Source: Lysobacterales bacterium 63-13
Lineage (GTDB): Bacteria > Pseudomonadota > Gammaproteobacteria > Xanthomonadales > Rhodanobacteraceae
Length of the DNA: 64,000 nt
Reading direction: 5' to 3'
NCBI GenBank assembly: GCA_001899855.1
Contig: MKWR01000011.1
Coordinates: 62,001-126,000, forward strand
How positions within the stretch are numbered: position 1 is the stretch's first letter; every line of letters begins with the position of its first letter. The position numbers and the translations under genes are program-made. Of the stretch, positions 60,218 through 64,000 are shown in pieces. Under the pieces are notes generated by a model. The model saw nothing but the letters and a program-made list of their open reading frames with translations. It had not been told where the DNA came from and did not search any database.

Positions 60218-61024
60218 ATGGAATCCTCACGACGCGTGCTGATCACCGGGGCTGGCAGCGGTCTCGGTCGTGCCCTCGCCTTTCGCTATGCCGAGGCCGG
60301 ATGGCGCGTGGCCTGCGCCGACATCCGCCTGGATCGCGCCGAGGAGACGGTTTCCTTGATCACCGGCTTCGGCATCGGTGCCATGGCCTTGCAGGTCGAT
60401 GTCGGCGACGACGATTCATTCGAAGGCTTGCGCGACATGGTGCTGGCCGCCTGGGAAGGCGTCGACCTGGTCATCAACAATGCCGGCGTCAGTGCCGGCG
60501 GCTCGGTGCTGAATGCGTCGATGGCGGATTGGCAATGGGTGCTCAACATCAACCTGCTTGGCGTGGTCCGCGGTTGCCGCCTGTTCGGCCCGGTGCTGAT
60601 CGAGCAGGGCGGTGGCCACATCGTCAACATCGCCTCGTTTGCCGCACTTGCCGGCGGCCCCGGCATGGCTGCCTATGCGACGGCAAAAGCCGGCGTGGTC
60701 ACCGTCTCGGAAGGACTGCGCGCCGACCTGGATGGCAGCCCGGTGAAAGTCTCGGTGGTTTGCCCGAGTTTCTTCCAGACCAACCTGCTCGAAGGATTCC
60801 GCGCGCCTGACGGCGAATCCCTGAAGGTGGCCACGGCATTGATGCGCGACGCCAAGGAAAGTGCTGCGGATATCGCCGAAGCAATCTACAAGGGCGTCGA
60901 GCGTGGCGAGTTCCTGATCCTGCCGAGTGCGCTGGTGCGCGCGAGCTGGCGACTGAAACGCTGGTTTCCTGATCTCTATTTCCGCAAACTGATGCAAAAG
61001 GTACGCGAACGCGGGGGGCGCTGA
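60218..61024 (+). CDS. SDR family oxidoreductase
   Basis: VLITGAGSGLGRALAFRYAEAGWRV, LVINNAGVSAGG, YATAKAGVVTVSEGL. Confidence 0.93.
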   Translation: MESSRRVLITGAGSGLGRALAFRYAEAGWRVACADIRLDRAEETVSLITGFGIGAMALQVDVGDDDSFEGLRDMVLAAWEGVDLVINNAGVSAGGSVLNASMADWQWVLNINLLGVVRGCRLFGPVLIEQGGGHIVNIASFAALAGGPGMAAYATAKAGVVTVSEGLRADLDGSPVKVSVVCPSFFQTNLLEGFRAPDGESLKVATALMRDAKESAADIAEAIYKGVERGEFLILPSALVRASWRLKRWFPDLYFRKLMQKVRERGGR

Positions 61025-62070
61025 TGCAGGCACTGATGATTTACGGGGCGAACGGCTATACCGGCCGTCTCATTGCCGCCGAAGCGGCGCACCGCGGGCT
61101 CAAGCCGATCCTCGCCGGGCGCAACCGCGATGCCCTCGACGAACTGGCCGCACCGCTCAAGCTGACGCGACGCGTGTTCGAGCTGAATGATGCCAACGAG
61201 ATCGATCGCAACCTTGAAGGCGTGCGCATCCTGCTCAACTGCGCGGGGCCGTTTTCACGCACCTGCGAGCCCTTGCTGGCCGCCTGCCTGCGCCGGCACG
61301 TCCACTATCTGGACATCACCGGCGAGATCGACGTTTTCGCGCATTGCCATCGCCTGCACAAGCAAGCCCGGCATGCCGGCATCGTCATCGCGCCGGGCAC
61401 CGGCTTCGATGTCGTGCCCACCGACTGCCTGGCGGCGATGCTGAAGCAGCGCCTGGATGATGCCAGTCACCTGGTGCTGGCCTTCGAGGCCAGCGGCGGC
61501 CCCAGCCCGGGTACCGCACGAACCAGCGTCGAAGGCATGGCCAAGGGTGGGCGGGCGCGCATCGATGGCGAACTGGTCGAGGTGCCGCTGGCCTGGAAGT
61601 CGCGCGAGTTCACGCGCCAGGATGGCAGTCATCGAATGGCCATGACGATTCCCTGGGGGGATGTCTACACGGCATTTGTCTCCACCGGCATCGCCAACAT
61701 CGAAACCTACATGGCGGTGCCGGCGAAAACGATCGCGCGCATGCGCTGGCTGCTTGCACTGGCGCCGCTGCAACGATACCTGCAGGACAAGGCCGGCCGC
61801 ACCGCCGGACCGGACCGGCAGCGCCGTGAAAACAGTGCCTGCGAAATCTGGGCCGAAGCGCGCAATGCCAACGGCAAGCAGGTGGCGGCCTCGTTGCGCA
61901 CGCCGAACGGCTACGAGCTGACGGTCAGTGCCAGTCTCGGCATTGTCGAACATCTGCTGGCCAGTACCCCGCCCGGCGGCTACTACACGCCATCCATGCT
62001 GATGGGTGCCGATTACGTGCTCGACCTGCCGGGTGTCGCCTTGCTTGATTCACGCACGCGCACGCCATGA
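61024..62070 (+). CDS. Saccharopine dehydrogenase-like / trans-acting enoyl reductase family protein
   Basis: MIYGANGYTGRLIAAEAAHRGLKPILAGRN, LLNCAGPFSRTCEPLLAACLRRHVHYLDITGEIDVF. Confidence 0.88.
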   Translation: MQALMIYGANGYTGRLIAAEAAHRGLKPILAGRNRDALDELAAPLKLTRRVFELNDANEIDRNLEGVRILLNCAGPFSRTCEPLLAACLRRHVHYLDITGEIDVFAHCHRLHKQARHAGIVIAPGTGFDVVPTDCLAAMLKQRLDDASHLVLAFEASGGPSPGTARTSVEGMAKGGRARIDGELVEVPLAWKSREFTRQDGSHRMAMTIPWGDVYTAFVSTGIANIETYMAVPAKTIARMRWLLALAPLQRYLQDKAGRTAGPDRQRRENSACEIWAEARNANGKQVAASLRTPNGYELTVSASLGIVEHLLASTPPGGYYTPSMLMGADYVLDLPGVALLDSRTRTP

Positions 62071-62133
62071 CGATCGTGCCACTTGGCCGGCCTTGCCCTA
62101 GAATCCGCCCTCTTTTTCCCTGAGCGAACCCGC

Positions 62134-62757
62134 ATGTCGGCAGTCAAACCACCCCTGAGCATCTTTCCGGCGCTGATCTTCTCATCGCGCTGGTTGCAGT
62201 TGCCCTTGTACCTCGGCCTGATCGTCGCCCAGGGCGTGTATGTCGTCCTCTTCGTCAAGGAGTTGCTGCACCTGATCCTGCATGCGACCTCGTTCGGCGA
62301 GCAGCAGATCATGCTCATCGTGCTCGGCTTGATCGACGTGGTGATGATCTCGAACCTGCTCATCATGGTCATCGTCGGCGGTTATGAGACCTTTGTCTCG
62401 CGACTTGGCCTGCAAGGTCATCCGGACCAGCCGGAATGGCTCAGCCACGTCAATGCCTCGGTGCTCAAGGTCAAGCTGGCGATGGCCATCATCGGCATCT
62501 CCTCGATCCACCTGCTGAAGACCTTCATCGCCGCCGGCACGCTCGAAGGCCTGCCGTTCTGCCAGGGCGAGGCCCTGGTCAGCGCCGCCCAGGCCGCAAT
62601 CAACGGCACCGTGCAGACTTGTTCGACGCTGACCAGCCAGGGCGTCATGTGGCAGACCCTGATCCACTGCGTGTTCATCCTCTCCGCGATCGGCATCGCC
62701 TACACCGACCACCTGATGCACGCCATCCCGCGCGGCAAAACGGGCAACGGTCATTGA
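62134..62757 (+). CDS. YqhA/UPF0114 (TIGR00645) family membrane protein
   Basis: SSRWLQLPLYLGLIVAQGVYVVLFVKELLHL, LIMVIVGGYETFVSRLGLQGHPDQPEWLSHVNASVLKVKLAMAIIGISSIHLLKTF. Confidence 0.88.
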   Translation: MSAVKPPLSIFPALIFSSRWLQLPLYLGLIVAQGVYVVLFVKELLHLILHATSFGEQQIMLIVLGLIDVVMISNLLIMVIVGGYETFVSRLGLQGHPDQPEWLSHVNASVLKVKLAMAIIGISSIHLLKTFIAAGTLEGLPFCQGEALVSAAQAAINGTVQTCSTLTSQGVMWQTLIHCVFILSAIGIAYTDHLMHAIPRGKTGNGH

Positions 62758-62855
62758 CCTGAACGCGATCCGCTACCTGCACGAGCGGTTTGGCCTTCAT
62801 GCAGGTTGGCCTTGCCATGCTCGGTGCTCGATTGATCTGCCAAGGGGAGACAAGC

Positions 62856-63074
62856 ATGCGCGCGGGTTTGATCATTGCGGGAATCCTGTTGATTGCCATC
62901 GGTGCCGCGGCCTTCACCGGCAACCTGAACTTCACCAAGGACAAGGAAGTGCTCAAGATCGGCGAGTTCTCCGCCAGCGTGAAGCAGGAGAAGAGCGTGC
63001 CGCAGTGGCTGGGCGGCATCGGTGCCCTGGTCGGTCTCGGCCTGGTTGCCGCCGGCGCCATGCGCAAGGGCTGA
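62856..63074 (+). CDS. Small membrane protein, hypothetical
   Basis: MRAGLIIAGILLIAIGAAAFTGNLNFTKDKEVLKIGEFSASVKQEKSVPQWLGGIGALVGLGLVAAGAMRKG. Confidence 0.7.
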   Translation: MRAGLIIAGILLIAIGAAAFTGNLNFTKDKEVLKIGEFSASVKQEKSVPQWLGGIGALVGLGLVAAGAMRKG

Positions 63075-63160
63075 TCCAGCACCTGGCGCAAGGCGCGTTC
63101 GCAAACCGCATGCGATCGCGCCTTGCTTGCCAGCGTCGCGCCATCGGGTAATCTGGCGCG

Positions 63161-64000
63161 ATGGATGTTTCCCACCTGCTGGATGATCTCAATCCGGCGC
63201 AACGCGAAGCCGTCAGCGCACCCCGCGGACATTACCTCGTGCTGGCCGGCGCCGGATCGGGCAAGACGCGTGTCCTGACCCATCGCATTGCCTGGCTGCT
63301 CGAAGTCGAACGCGTTTCGCCGTGGTCAATCCTCGCCGTGACCTTCACCAACAAGGCCGCCGGAGAGATGCGTGCGCGCACGCAGAACCTCGTCGGCGAG
63401 GGCACGCGCGGCTTGAGCATCGGCACCTTCCACGGCATTGCGCATCGCCTGCTGCGCCGGCACTGGCGCGAGGCGCGGCTGCCGGAAACCTTCCAGATCC
63501 TCGATTCCGACGACCAGCAGCGCCTGGTCAAGCGCACCATCCAGGGGCTGGGCATCGACGAGGCGCGCTTCCCGCCACGCCAGGCCACCTGGTTCATCAA
63601 CTCGGCGAAGGATGAGGGCAAGCGCCCGCAAGCCATCGATGCCGCCGGCAATCCGCTGGCCAGCACCCTGCTCGATATCTATGTCGCCTATGAACGCGCC
63701 TGCCAGCGCGCCGGCCTTGTCGATTTCGCGGAACTGCTGTTGCGCGCACACGAGTTGTGGCTGCACGACGACGCCTTGCTCGCCCATTATCGCGAGCGTT
63801 ACCAGCATCTGCTGATCGACGAATTCCAGGATACCAACACCCTCCAGTACGCGTGGATACGCGTGCTCGCCGGACATGGAGGTCCAGGTGCCGCGGGTGC
63901 AGGACGCACAGGAGCGGCGGCCAGCGACAGCGGCCAGGTCTTCGTGGTCGGTGACGATGACCAGGCGATCTACGGCTGGCGCGGCGCATGCGTCGAGAAC
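63161..64000 (+). CDS. uvrD: UvrD/PcrA-family ATP-dependent DNA helicase (partial, runs off window end)
   Basis: LNPAQREAVSAPRGHYLVLAGAGSGKTRVLTHRIAWLL, AVTFTNKAAGEMRAR, LLIDEFQDTNTLQYAW, VVGDDDQAIYGWRGA. Confidence 0.93.
   Translation, partial: MDVSHLLDDLNPAQREAVSAPRGHYLVLAGAGSGKTRVLTHRIAWLLEVERVSPWSILAVTFTNKAAGEMRARTQNLVGEGTRGLSIGTFHGIAHRLLRRHWREARLPETFQILDSDDQQRLVKRTIQGLGIDEARFPPRQATWFINSAKDEGKRPQAIDAAGNPLASTLLDIYVAYERACQRAGLVDFAELLLRAHELWLHDDALLAHYRERYQHLLIDEFQDTNTLQYAWIRVLAGHGGPGAAGAGRTGAAASDSGQVFVVGDDDQAIYGWRGACVEN

Overview
High-GC window that looks Xanthomonadales/gammaproteobacterial (inference from gene content; no taxonomy search run). Most of it is chromosomal housekeeping and accessory metabolism. 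From start to end: a cbb3 oxidase operon (ccoNOQP, a small membrane ORF, ccoG, partial fixH-like gene) divergent from a Cu nitrite reductase locus (nirK with a C-terminal cytochrome c domain, an FGE/NirV-like gene, a SCO/SenC gene, an FNR/Anr-type regulator); fabB/fabA; an acyltransferase; arfB; an integron-like cassette array without a visible integrase (about 12.9-16.1 kb); truC; ubiB/ubiJ; carbonic anhydrase; egtB/egtD; a two-component system followed by LTA-synthase-like and PAP2 genes; an M14 peptidase; several secreted proteins (beta-helix, conditioned-medium-factor-like hydrolase, a 1.3-kaa DUF11 repeat protein with an IPTL-like C-terminus); a PLD + SF2 helicase (DUF3427-like) gene with an apparent frameshift; DUF4105; a pilin / PilC-like / pilin locus; an ABC transporter; a secreted Tudor-like protein; an S9 peptidase; a stand-alone EF-G; a DUF885 protein; a 2OG-Fe(II) oxygenase; a three-gene histidine kinase/response regulator cluster; SDR, trans-acting enoyl reductase-like and YqhA-like genes; and the start of uvrD. 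The strongest unusual signal is the cassette array. Cassette 5' ends are exactly complementary to their own attC R'' ends (10/10 and 12/12 nt). The cassettes carry a stand-alone HsdR-N-like PD-(D/E)XK protein, a lipoprotein, a DUF7668-like protein and an orphan protein. An IS1182-like remnant and a duplicated module of about 110 bp are also present.
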